Below are positions 43,134 to 51,399 of a DNA stretch of 64,000 bases, piece after piece. A program made the translations under genes and the position numbers. Source of the DNA: Pelagibius sp. CAU 1746 (lineage in GTDB: Bacteria; Pseudomonadota; Alphaproteobacteria; Kiloniellales; Kiloniellaceae); contig NZ_JBDOQT010000002.1 in NCBI RefSeq assembly GCF_039839785.1, forward strand, positions 310,001-374,000, given 5' to 3'. Numbering within the stretch: position 1 is the stretch's first letter; every line of letters begins with the position of its first letter. Under the pieces are notes generated by a model, which saw only the letters and a program-made list of their open reading frames with translations, made no database searches and was not told the DNA's origin.

Positions 43134-44816
43134 ATGGAATTGAAGAAAGTCGACAAGGCTTTTGCCGTGTCGCCGCAGATTTCGCCGGCCGACGTGGGCG
43201 AGCTGGCCCGACAGGGCTACAAGACCATCATCTGCAACCGGCCGGACGGCGAGGGCAACGACCAGCCGCTGTTCCACGAAATCGAGGAAGCGGCCGCCAA
43301 GGCCGGCCTGCAGGTGCTTTACCTGCCGGTGGTCAGCGGCAAGGTGAGCGACGCAGACGCGGAGGCCTTCGCCGAGGCCTTCGAAGCCGCCCCCAAGCCA
43401 GTCTTCGCCTACTGCCGCAGCGGCACGCGCTCCATCACCCTATGGGCGTTGAGCCGGGCCGGAAAGATGCCGCTGGCCGACATCCTCGTCGCCGCCAAGA
43501 ACGCCGGTTACGACATGTCCGGCGTCGTCCGGCGCATCGCCAACCAGGGGAAGACGCCGACGGAGGCCATCGACGGCAAGTACCAGATCGTTGTCGTCGG
43601 CGCCGGCTCCGCCGGCATCGCCGTGGCTTCCTCCCTGCTGGCCCGCGCGCCGGACCTGGAAATCGCCGTCATCGACCCCGCCGACATCCACTACTACCAG
43701 CCGGGCTGGACCCTGGTGGGCGGCGGCGTCTTCCAGGCCGACGAGACGGTGCGCACCCTCTCCTCGGTGCTGCCCAAGGAAGTGCACTGGATCAAGGCCG
43801 CCGTCGCCGCCTTCGAGCCGGAGCGCAACGTGGTGCTGCTGGAGGGCTGCCGCGCCATCCAGTACGACCGCCTGATCGTCTGCCCGGGCCTGAAGCTGGA
43901 CTGGCACAAGGTCGACGGTCTGGTCGACACCCTGGGCAAGAACGGCGTCACCTCGAACTACCGCTTCGACTTGGCGCCCTATACCTGGGAGCTGGTGAAG
44001 AACCTCAAAGCCGGCACGGCCCTCTTCACCCAGCCGCCGATGCCCATCAAGTGCGCCGGCGCGCCGCAGAAGGCTCTCTACCTCTCGGCCGACCACTGGT
44101 TCCGCAGCGGCGTGCTCGACCACATCGACATCGCCTTCTACAACGCCGGCGGCGTGCTGTTCGGCGTCAAGGACTACGTCCCCGCGCTGATGGAATACAT
44201 CGAGAAGTACGAGGCCGAACTGAAGTTCAACCACAACCTCGTGGCGGTGGACGGCCCGGCCAAGATCGCCTGGTTCGACCAGACCGACGCCGACGGAAAC
44301 GTCACCCGCGTCGAACGCCGTTTCGACATGATGCATGTCTGCCCGCCGCAGTGCGCGCCGGACTTCATCCGCGTCAGCCCGCTGGCCGACCAGGCCGGCT
44401 GGGTCGATGTCGACCAGAACACCCTGCGCCATAAGACCTATGACAACGTCTGGAGCCTGGGGGACGTGATGAACGCGCCCAACGCCAAGACCGCCGCGGC
44501 GGCGCGCAAGCAGGCGCCGGTTGTGGCCCAGAACCTTCTCAACGACATGGGCCGCAACGTGCCGGTCGGCCACTACGACGGCTACGGCTCCTGCCCGCTG
44601 ACGGTGGAGCGCGGCAAGATCGTGCTGGCCGAATTCGGCTACGGCGGCAAGCTGCTGCCCAGCTTCCCGACCTGGCTGCTGAACGGCAAGCAGCCGAGCC
44701 GCCTGGCTTGGTTGCTGAAGGAGAAGATCCTGCCGCCGGTTTATTGGAAGGCCATGCTGCGCGGCAAGGAGTGGCTCGCCAAGCCGGAAGCCGTGAAGCC
44801 CGAAGTCGTCAATTGA
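43134..44816 (+). CDS. DUF442 sulfurtransferase fused to sulfide:quinone oxidoreductase-like flavoprotein
   Basis: 560 residues in two parts. Residues 1-110 form a DUF442/TIGR01244 phosphatase-like sulfurtransferase domain with the active cysteine C94 in CRSGTRS. From residue 151 an SQR-type flavoprotein begins (IVVVGAGSAGIAVASSLL, then DPADIHYYQPGWTLVGGG). Cysteines in IVCPGLKLDW and in CPPQCAPDF are the expected redox pair positions, and TYDNVWSLGDVMNAPNAKT is the second FAD segment. It oxidises sulfide to persulfide at the membrane and passes electrons to quinone. The fusion links oxidation to sulfur transfer. Confidence 0.93.
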   Translation: MELKKVDKAFAVSPQISPADVGELARQGYKTIICNRPDGEGNDQPLFHEIEEAAAKAGLQVLYLPVVSGKVSDADAEAFAEAFEAAPKPVFAYCRSGTRSITLWALSRAGKMPLADILVAAKNAGYDMSGVVRRIANQGKTPTEAIDGKYQIVVVGAGSAGIAVASSLLARAPDLEIAVIDPADIHYYQPGWTLVGGGVFQADETVRTLSSVLPKEVHWIKAAVAAFEPERNVVLLEGCRAIQYDRLIVCPGLKLDWHKVDGLVDTLGKNGVTSNYRFDLAPYTWELVKNLKAGTALFTQPPMPIKCAGAPQKALYLSADHWFRSGVLDHIDIAFYNAGGVLFGVKDYVPALMEYIEKYEAELKFNHNLVAVDGPAKIAWFDQTDADGNVTRVERRFDMMHVCPPQCAPDFIRVSPLADQAGWVDVDQNTLRHKTYDNVWSLGDVMNAPNAKTAAAARKQAPVVAQNLLNDMGRNVPVGHYDGYGSCPLTVERGKIVLAEFGYGGKLLPSFPTWLLNGKQPSRLAWLLKEKILPPVYWKAMLRGKEWLAKPEAVKPEVVN

Positions 44817-44844
44817 GGCAAGCCGAGCCCGGCACGACAGGATC

Positions 44845-46611
44845 GTGGACATGATCGAACGCTTATTGCCGGGCATCGCGTGGTTGCGGCACTACGACCG
44901 CGGCGCCCTGCAGGGGGATGCCCTGGCGGCGCTGATCGTCACCATCATGCTGATCCCGCAGAGCTTGGCGTACGCCCTGCTCGCGGGACTGCCGCCGGAA
45001 GTCGGGCTCTACGCCTCCATGCTGCCGCTGGTCGGCTATGCCCTCTTCGGCACATCCTCGGCCCTGGCGGTGGGGCCGGTCGCCGTGGTCTCGCTGATGA
45101 CCGCCGCGGCGGTGGGCAACTACGCCAGCGTCGGCACGCCGGAATACCTGGGCGCGGCCATCGCGCTGGCGCTGCTCTCCGGCCTTATCCTGGTGCTGAT
45201 GGGCCTGCTGCGCCTCGGCTTTCTCGCCAGCTTCCTCAGCCACCCGGTGATCTCCGGCTTCATCACCGCTTCGGGTATCCTGATCGCCACCAGCCAGTTG
45301 AAACACATCCTGGGCGTCGACGCCGGCGGCCACACCTTGCTGGAGCTGGTCAATTCCCTCGCCGAGCATATCGACGCCGTCAATCTACCCACCCTCGCGA
45401 TCGGGGCCGGCGCCACCCTCTTCCTGTTCTGGGTGCGCAAATCGTTGAAGCCCTTGCTGATCAGGCTGGGGCTCGGCCCGCGGCTGGCCGACAGCCTGGC
45501 CAAGGCCGGGCCGGTGGCGGCGGTCATCGTCACCATCCTGCTGGTCGATTTCCTTTCCCTCGACGAGGCGGGGGTCAGAGTGGTGGGCGAAATCCCGCAG
45601 GGCCTGCCACCCGTCACCCTGCCGCCTTTCGACCTGGCGCTGTGGCGCGACCTGCTGCCCTCGGCGGTGCTGATCTCGGTGATCGGCTTCGTCGAGTCCG
45701 TCTCGGTGGCGCAGACCCTGGCCGCCAAGCGCCGCGAGCGTATCGACGCCAACCGCGAACTGGTCGGCCTCGGCGCCGCCAACCTGATGGCCAGCATCAG
45801 CGGCGGCTTTCCGGTAACCGGCGGCTTCTCCCGCTCGGTGGTGAACTTCGACGCTGGCGCGCGCACGCCCATCGCCGGCGTCATGACGGCGCTGGGCATC
45901 GGTCTCACCGCCCTGCTGCTCACTCCCTTGTTCCGGGAGCTGCCGAAAGCGACCCTGGCCGCCACCATCGTGGTCGCCGTGCTCTCGCTGGTCGACCTCG
46001 GCGCGCTGAAACGAACCTGGAACTACTCCAAGACCGATTTCGCGGCCATGGCGGCGACCATTGCACTGGTACTGGCCGTCGGCGTGGAGGCCGGCGTGGT
46101 CGCAGGAGTGGTGCTTTCGGTGGCGCTTTTCCTGGTGCGCTCCAGCCGCCCCCATATGGCGGTGGTCGGCCAGGTGCCGGGCACCCAGCACTTCCGCAAC
46201 GTGAAGCGCCACCAGGTGGCGGTCAGCCCGGTGGTTCTCAGCGTGCGCGTCGACGAGAGCCTCTACTTCGCCAACGCCCGCTGGCTGGAGGACAAACTCT
46301 ACGACATGGCGGTGGCCGACCGCGCCCTGAAGCACGTGGTGCTGATCTGCTCGGCGGTGAACGACGTCGACGCCAGCGCACTGGAAAGCCTGGAGGCGCT
46401 GAACGAGCGCCTGAAGGATGCCGGGGTCAGCTTCCACCTCTCCGAGGTCAAGGGCCCGGTGATGGACAAGCTTAAGCGTTCCCATTTCCTCGACGACATG
46501 ACCGGCAAGGTCTTCCTCAGCCAGTACGACGCCCTAGCCGAGCTGGATCCCGCGGCCACGAGAGAAGCCCTCCACGCCAGCCGCCCGCCGCGCTCCGCCG
46601 CGACGGTCTAG
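44845..46611 (+). CDS. SulP-family anion transporter with STAS domain
   Basis: A 588-residue membrane protein. The N-terminal AAGxxVA region (ALAALIVTIMLIPQSLAYALLAGLPPEVGLYAS) and GGFPVTGGFSRSVVNF are SulP hallmarks. The C-terminal STAS domain starts near residue 455 (SVRVDESLYFANARWLEDKL, ICSAVNDVDASALESLE). GTG at 44845 or ATG at 44851 may be the start. Last gene of the sulfide-oxidation operon, so sulfate, sulfite or thiosulfate is the likely substrate, moved in or out. Confidence 0.9.
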   Translation: MDMIERLLPGIAWLRHYDRGALQGDALAALIVTIMLIPQSLAYALLAGLPPEVGLYASMLPLVGYALFGTSSALAVGPVAVVSLMTAAAVGNYASVGTPEYLGAAIALALLSGLILVLMGLLRLGFLASFLSHPVISGFITASGILIATSQLKHILGVDAGGHTLLELVNSLAEHIDAVNLPTLAIGAGATLFLFWVRKSLKPLLIRLGLGPRLADSLAKAGPVAAVIVTILLVDFLSLDEAGVRVVGEIPQGLPPVTLPPFDLALWRDLLPSAVLISVIGFVESVSVAQTLAAKRRERIDANRELVGLGAANLMASISGGFPVTGGFSRSVVNFDAGARTPIAGVMTALGIGLTALLLTPLFRELPKATLAATIVVAVLSLVDLGALKRTWNYSKTDFAAMAATIALVLAVGVEAGVVAGVVLSVALFLVRSSRPHMAVVGQVPGTQHFRNVKRHQVAVSPVVLSVRVDESLYFANARWLEDKLYDMAVADRALKHVVLICSAVNDVDASALESLEALNERLKDAGVSFHLSEVKGPVMDKLKRSHFLDDMTGKVFLSQYDALAELDPAATREALHASRPPRSAATV

Positions 46612-46626
46612 GCGCGTCAGGGCCTG

Positions 46627-47415
46627 CTACCCCAGGCGCGGCGCACAGGCGATGGCGGCACCGTCACGCAGCAGGGCGACGGGGGCATTGTAAGCCGCGG
46701 CAAGATTTGCCTCGGTCACCACCGTGTCGACGGGCCCGGCCACAGACCCTTCCGGCTTGCCCAACAGCAACGCCTCGCCCCCGAGCATGAGAGCATGCTC
46801 GGGGAAGTGCGACGTCATGAGGATTCCCTGCCCCTCCTCCATCAACTCCCGCAGCAGCGCCAGCACCCGTCCCTGATTGGCGAGGTCCAGGTGCGAGGTC
46901 GGCTCGTCGAGCACCATCACCGGCGCCTCCTGAACCAGCGCGCGGGCAATCAGCACCAGTTGGCGCTCGCCGCCGCTCAGCTCGCCGAATGGCCGTTGTG
47001 CCAGTCGGGCAACGCCGACACGCTGCATGGCGGCCTGGGCCGCCATGTGATCGTGCCGTCCCGGCTGGCCGAACAGCCCGATATGTGCCGCCCGCCCCAG
47101 CAGTACGATGCTCTGGACCGTGTAGGAGAAAGTGCTTTCGTGCATCTGATGGACCACCGCCAGGCGGCGCGCGACCTGCCGCGGCCGCAGGACGCCGAGG
47201 TCGGCGCCGCCGCAGACGATCCGCCCGGCGGACGGCCGCCGCGCCCCGACGAGGCAGTTCAGCAAGGTGGTCTTGCCGACACCGTTCGGGCCCAGGATCG
47301 AAATCGCCTGACCCGGGCCGAGGTCGAGACCGACATCCCTGAACAGCACCGGATGCTTGCGACTGTAGCGGAACGAAAGTCCTTCGGCCGCCAGCAGGGG
47401 TGCGGCCGCGGTCAT
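46627..47415 (-). CDS. FecE/MolC-type ABC transporter ATPase
   Basis: A 262-residue ATPase of type II (metal/siderophore/oxyanion) importers. Walker A GPNGVGKTTLLN, signature LSGGERQLVLIARALVQ, Walker B VMVLDEPTSHLDL and switch histidine MTSHFPEHA are intact. The start at 47415 overlaps the permease stop codon by four bases (ATGA), so the two are translationally coupled. It is the third gene of the set: binding protein, permease, ATPase. Confidence 0.93.
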   Translation of the reverse strand: MTAAAPLLAAEGLSFRYSRKHPVLFRDVGLDLGPGQAISILGPNGVGKTTLLNCLVGARRPSAGRIVCGGADLGVLRPRQVARRLAVVHQMHESTFSYTVQSIVLLGRAAHIGLFGQPGRHDHMAAQAAMQRVGVARLAQRPFGELSGGERQLVLIARALVQEAPVMVLDEPTSHLDLANQGRVLALLRELMEEGQGILMTSHFPEHALMLGGEALLLGKPEGSVAGPVDTVVTEANLAAAYNAPVALLRDGAAIACAPRLG

Positions 47416-48446
47416 GTCCACTCGCGGGTGCCGCGGCGCAGCAGGACGGCAAAGAGCGGCGCCCCAACCAGGGCGGTGACGATGCCGAGGGGAATCTCCG
47501 CCTGTCCCAGACTGCGCGCGAGGGTATCGACGACCGTCAGAAGGCAACCGCCCAGCGCGAAGGAGACCGGCATCATGTGCCGATGATCGGCGCCGACCAG
47601 CAGGCGCGCCATGTGCGGCGCGACCAGGCCGACCCAGCCGACGACACCGCAGACGGAAACCGCCGAGGCGGCCAGCAGGGTGGCGATGGCGAGCATGATC
47701 GAACGCAGACGGACAACATCGACGCCCAGTGCACGCGCCTGCTCTTCGCCCATCGACAGCACATTGAGCCGCCACCGCATGAGCAGCAGGGCGGCCGCTC
47801 CCGGCCCCACGCAGACGGCGAGCCCCAGCATGTCGCGGAAGCTGACGCCCGACAACGAACCCATAAGCCAGAACTCGATCACCGGCAGCTTGTCGTCGGG
47901 ATCGGCCGTGTACTTCAACAACGCAAGAAGCGCGCTGAAGACCGAGCCGACGATCACGCCGCTGAGAATGAGGATCAGAGCCGGGGCCCTGCGGTAGAGG
48001 CGCGCCAGCAGCATCGAGGTGACGACGGCCACCAGTCCGAAGCCGAAGGCCGATCCTTGGATCACGAGGGCCGAAGCCGACAGTAGAATCGCCAGAGCGG
48101 CGCCGAAGCCGGCACCGGAAGACACCCCGAGGATGAAGGGAGAGACCAGCGGGTTGCGGAAGATTCCCTGATAGCAGGCCCCGCTGAGCGCCAGGGCACC
48201 GCCGGCAAGCAGCGCCGCCAGCACCCTCGGCAGGCGGATCTGCAGGATGACCGCCTCCGTGATCGGCTCCCAGTCCGCATCGAGCGGCAGGATGGGACTG
48301 AGCGCGATGCGGAAAACATCCCAGGGCGCCACGTCAAAGCGCCCGATCAGCCCCGCGGCCAGGCCGGTTCCCAGAACGGCCAGGGTCAGGACGAACGATC
48401 CGGCCCGGCCCCGCCGGCCGGAATCGTTCACGGAAAGACTGCTCAT
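47412..48446 (-). CDS. FecCD/MolB-type ABC transporter permease
   Basis: A 344-residue BtuC-fold permease that acts as a homodimer with about ten helices. RLPRVLAALLAGGALALSGACYQGIFRNPL, FLILGVSSGAGFGAAL-like segments and VGWVGLVAPHMARLLVGADHR are the family signatures. There is only one permease gene, as in MolBCA, BtuCD or siderophore systems. It follows the binding-protein gene by 39 bases. Confidence 0.92.
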   Translation of the reverse strand: MSSLSVNDSGRRGRAGSFVLTLAVLGTGLAAGLIGRFDVAPWDVFRIALSPILPLDADWEPITEAVILQIRLPRVLAALLAGGALALSGACYQGIFRNPLVSPFILGVSSGAGFGAALAILLSASALVIQGSAFGFGLVAVVTSMLLARLYRRAPALILILSGVIVGSVFSALLALLKYTADPDDKLPVIEFWLMGSLSGVSFRDMLGLAVCVGPGAAALLLMRWRLNVLSMGEEQARALGVDVVRLRSIMLAIATLLAASAVSVCGVVGWVGLVAPHMARLLVGADHRHMMPVSFALGGCLLTVVDTLARSLGQAEIPLGIVTALVGAPLFAVLLRRGTREWT

Positions 48447-48485
48447 CGCCGGACGGCCCGCTGCCTGGAGGCTATTACCTGCCTC

Positions 48486-49538
48486 CTACATGCCTTTGTA
48501 GCCCTGGCGGTAGAACCGCCGATAGAAGGACTCCGCCTTGGCGGCCATGTCGATGTCCTCGAAGAGGGCCGGATGCAGCTTCTTCGCCATCCAAAGCTCG
48601 CCCAGTGCGACGCTCTCGGGCAGCGGATGGCCCCAGGGCTTCACGTACTCGGGAGCGACGAAGACGCGGCCGCTCTTCACCGCGTCGATCACCTGCCATT
48701 GGCGGTCCTTGCGGATCTCCTCGGCCACCGACGCATAGCGCGCCTGCACCACGATGACCTGCGGGTTCCATTGCAGCACCTGTTCCATGCTGACCTTGCC
48801 GTAGCCGTCGATCTCGCGCGCCACGTTGAGGCCGCCGGCCTGGCGCATGGCCACGCCGGTGTACTTGCCGGAGCCGTAGGTCGCGAGTTCGGGATTGGCC
48901 ATGTACATCGTCGTGCGCTTCGCATCGGCCATCTGCGCCGTGCGCTGGTTCACCAGTTCGCGTTCGGCCAGGGCGTAGTCGACCAACTCGCCGGCTTCCT
49001 TGTCCCTGCCGACGACGGCGCCGATCAGCCGCACGGCGTCGACAAGGCCGTCAGTGTAGGCCTTGGTCTCGTCATCCAGACTGGGGTTCAGCTTCGCCTG
49101 CTCGCTCTTCGGTCCGGTGAAGAAGGAGATCTTCACCACCGGAATGCCCAGACGTTCGATCTGCTCGACCACGTCGCTCTTCATATAGTGGGTGACGAAA
49201 ACGACATCGGGGCGCAGCCCGGCGACGCTCTCCGCATTGACCGTGCGCAGGTCGCCGGGCATCGGCAGATCGCGCAGCACCGGCGCGATCTCGGCGATGG
49301 TGCTTGGCAGGTATTTGTCCCAGTCGCGCAGAATACCGACCAGCTTGTCCTGGGCATTGAGCTCGATCAGCACGTCGAGGGTCTGGTGCTGCAAGGTCAC
49401 CACCCGCTCCACCCGGTCCGGCAAGGTCACGACCCGCCCAGCCTGATCGGTGACCTGCCGCTCCGCGAAGGCCGGCCCGGCGGCAACCAGGCCGGTGAGG
49501 CACCCAGCGGCCAGGATCATCGAGAGCCATCTGGTCAT
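48486..49538 (-). CDS. FecB/MolA-type ABC transporter substrate-binding protein
   Basis: A 350-residue periplasmic protein with a Sec signal peptide (LSMILAAGCLTGLVAAGPAFA). The type III binding-protein features are present: RQVTDQAGRVVTLPDRVERVV, LRPDVVFVTHYMKS and a long connecting helix. Cluster-A proteins bind metals, hemes, siderophores or, as in Haemophilus MolA, molybdate/tungstate. The divergent ModA-like gene makes an oxyanion plausible here, but iron chelates cannot be ruled out. Confidence 0.9.
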   Translation of the reverse strand: MTRWLSMILAAGCLTGLVAAGPAFAERQVTDQAGRVVTLPDRVERVVTLQHQTLDVLIELNAQDKLVGILRDWDKYLPSTIAEIAPVLRDLPMPGDLRTVNAESVAGLRPDVVFVTHYMKSDVVEQIERLGIPVVKISFFTGPKSEQAKLNPSLDDETKAYTDGLVDAVRLIGAVVGRDKEAGELVDYALAERELVNQRTAQMADAKRTTMYMANPELATYGSGKYTGVAMRQAGGLNVAREIDGYGKVSMEQVLQWNPQVIVVQARYASVAEEIRKDRQWQVIDAVKSGRVFVAPEYVKPWGHPLPESVALGELWMAKKLHPALFEDIDMAAKAESFYRRFYRQGYKGM

Positions 49539-49552
49539 TATCCAACTCCTTA

Positions 49553-49605
49553 TGCAATACTATGTTTTATTTCCGTAACTATCGTACAATAAAACATATT
49601 ATGCA
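49553..49605. promoter_or_regulatory. Long inverted repeat between importer and ModA-like gene
   Basis: TATGTTTTATT at 49561-49571 and AATAAAACATA at 49588-49598 form exact 11-base arms round a 16-base spacer. TGCA occurs outside both arms at 49553 and 49602. It occupies the 88-base gap between the divergent genes, just upstream of both start codons, and is a likely shared operator. Confidence 0.65.
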
Positions 49606-49626
49606 GTCGTTAGAAAGCCTCGGTGT

Positions 49627-50403
49627 ATGACGCAGCGTATGATTCGACGCCCCGCCGCCCGTTTCTTCTGCGCCGGCAGCCTGTCGAAAGCTCTGGGCCA
49701 GGCCATCGCCGACCACGCGGCTTGCGGCCCGGCGCCGGAAGGATCGGCCATCGAGTTGGTCAGCGGCCCCGCCGGGCTGCTCTGCGGGCGCATCGAGGCA
49801 GGCGACGCCGCTGAGATATTTCTTTCCGCCAGCCCCGAGGCGCCGCACAGGCTGGCGGCCGCGGGCGGCTACGCGCCGCCGCACCTGCTGTGCCACAACC
49901 GCCTGGCCGTCGTGGCCCGCCCGGGCCTGACATTGGAGGATGACTCGCTCCTGGACCGCCTTCTGGACCCGGATCTCAGGCTCGTCTGCTCGACCCCCGG
50001 CTGCGATCCCGGCGGCGACTATGCGATGGCGCTGTTCGAGGCCTTGGAGCGGCTGCGCCCCGGCGCCACGGCGCTGTTGAAGGCGAAGGCCAGCCACCCC
50101 TTCGGCGGCCCCGACAACAGCGCGCCGGTCGACGGCATGAGCCCGGCCGTCGTCGCCCTGCGCCGCGGCATCGCCGACCTGATGGTGGTGTACCGAACCA
50201 CGGCCCGCGCCGCCTGCGCCGCGGTCCCCGGCGCCACCGCCGTCGTGGTGCCGCCGGACTGGCTGCCGCGGACCGAAGCGACGCTGACCTGGCGCCGCGA
50301 CGCCGGTACTGTCGCGCTGAGCTTTGTCGATTACCTGAAATCGCCGCGGGCGGCACGGCTGCTGGAAGCGGCAGGCCTGGAGCCCGCCGGCCAGCCGTCC
50401 TGA
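49627..50403 (+). CDS. ModA-like oxyanion-binding protein without signal peptide
   Basis: A 258-residue type II binding-fold protein. FFCAGSLSKALGQAIADH matches the start of mature ModA (the FAAASLT region). LLCHNRLAVVARPG, LVCSTPGCDPGGDYAMALFEAL and FVDYLKSPRAARLLEAAGL follow the ModA layout. The frame begins only about 12 residues before this point (MTQRMIRRPAAR), so no export signal is encoded, and it should stay in the cytoplasm. It faces a FecBCD/MolBCA-type importer. It may be a cytosolic buffer or sensor for molybdate/tungstate-like oxyanions; ligand identity is inferred. Confidence 0.75.
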   Translation: MTQRMIRRPAARFFCAGSLSKALGQAIADHAACGPAPEGSAIELVSGPAGLLCGRIEAGDAAEIFLSASPEAPHRLAAAGGYAPPHLLCHNRLAVVARPGLTLEDDSLLDRLLDPDLRLVCSTPGCDPGGDYAMALFEALERLRPGATALLKAKASHPFGGPDNSAPVDGMSPAVVALRRGIADLMVVYRTTARAACAAVPGATAVVVPPDWLPRTEATLTWRRDAGTVALSFVDYLKSPRAARLLEAAGLEPAGQPS

Positions 50404-50406
50404 CGT

Positions 50407-51354
50407 TCACTCTCCCTTGTAGAGCGGCTCCGGCCGCGCGAAGAAGCCGCCCAGGACGTCATAGACCAGCATGTAGTTCTTCTGTTGGAAGGAGGCATGG
50501 GAGATGCCCGCCATGACGGTGAACTGCTTGTCCGGATTGGGCAGTTTCTCGAAGAACTTCGTCAGATCCTCGAAGCCGGCAATGCCGTCGTACTGGCCGC
50601 GCATGACGAGGGTCGCAACGGGGATCTTCTCCGGGTCGACCAGCGGCAGCTTGGAGCACATGTCGATGTAGGTGCCGTTGGGCATGGAATCGTCCAGGGC
50701 GCAGATTGCCTTGGCGAAGGCGTCCACCACCTTGTCCTCGGCGCAGCCCGGATGGTCGCGGCTGAAGATCGACTGCACGAAGGCAGTGTCGATGGGCCGG
50801 CGCTTCGACTCCAGGAACTGCGGCAGCTTCTTGCGCCGGTCCTCCAACGTCGGGCTGCCCTCCCCGGTCCACACGAAGGCGTCGAGGGCCAGCCGCTTCA
50901 CCCGCTCGGGGTGGCGCTGGGCGAAGAGCGCGGCGCGCAGGGCGCCGGAGGAGATGCCGTAGACCAGCAGCGGGCCGGCGCCGCGCGTCCTTTCGATGTA
51001 GTCGGTGGCGGCGGCCAGGTCGTCGGCGCCGTTGGCGATGTCGCAGGTAATCTCGCGCGTCTTGGTAGAACGGCCGTAGCCCTCCATGTCGACGCACCAG
51101 GTGTCGTAGCCCTGCACCGCGAAGTAGTTCATGGCGGAGCTGAAGGGCCGCCCTTCCACGTGGAGGTCGAAAGTCGGTGTGGAAGCCATGGAGGAGCCGT
51201 GCACGAAAAGCACGGTGCCCTTCTTGTGCTGCGGCTTGCCCCCTGACTCGGGAACGTACTTCTCCCAGAGGAAGAGATCCACGTCGTCACCCTTCCTGGT
51301 CCAGTGTTCTTCGCCGACGACGTCCTTTTCCGCGGCCAGTGCGTTCATTGCCAT
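50407..51354 (-). CDS. Alpha/beta hydrolase
   Basis: A 315-residue cytosolic alpha/beta-hydrolase. The oxyanion segment VLFVHGSSM, the nucleophile elbow YGISSGALR, an aspartate in MRGQYDGIAG and the histidine in GISHASFQ form a plausible catalytic triad. There is no signal peptide. It is the last gene of the TctCBA operon, so it may hydrolyse an ester or lactone whose acid is imported. Start at 51354 or two codons later. Confidence 0.87.
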   Translation of the reverse strand: MAMNALAAEKDVVGEEHWTRKGDDVDLFLWEKYVPESGGKPQHKKGTVLFVHGSSMASTPTFDLHVEGRPFSSAMNYFAVQGYDTWCVDMEGYGRSTKTREITCDIANGADDLAAATDYIERTRGAGPLLVYGISSGALRAALFAQRHPERVKRLALDAFVWTGEGSPTLEDRRKKLPQFLESKRRPIDTAFVQSIFSRDHPGCAEDKVVDAFAKAICALDDSMPNGTYIDMCSKLPLVDPEKIPVATLVMRGQYDGIAGFEDLTKFFEKLPNPDKQFTVMAGISHASFQQKNYMLVYDVLGGFFARPEPLYKGE

Positions 51355-51399
51355 CCCTTCTTCCTGAATTGCCAGCCGGGTCCTATCGACCCCTGGTCT

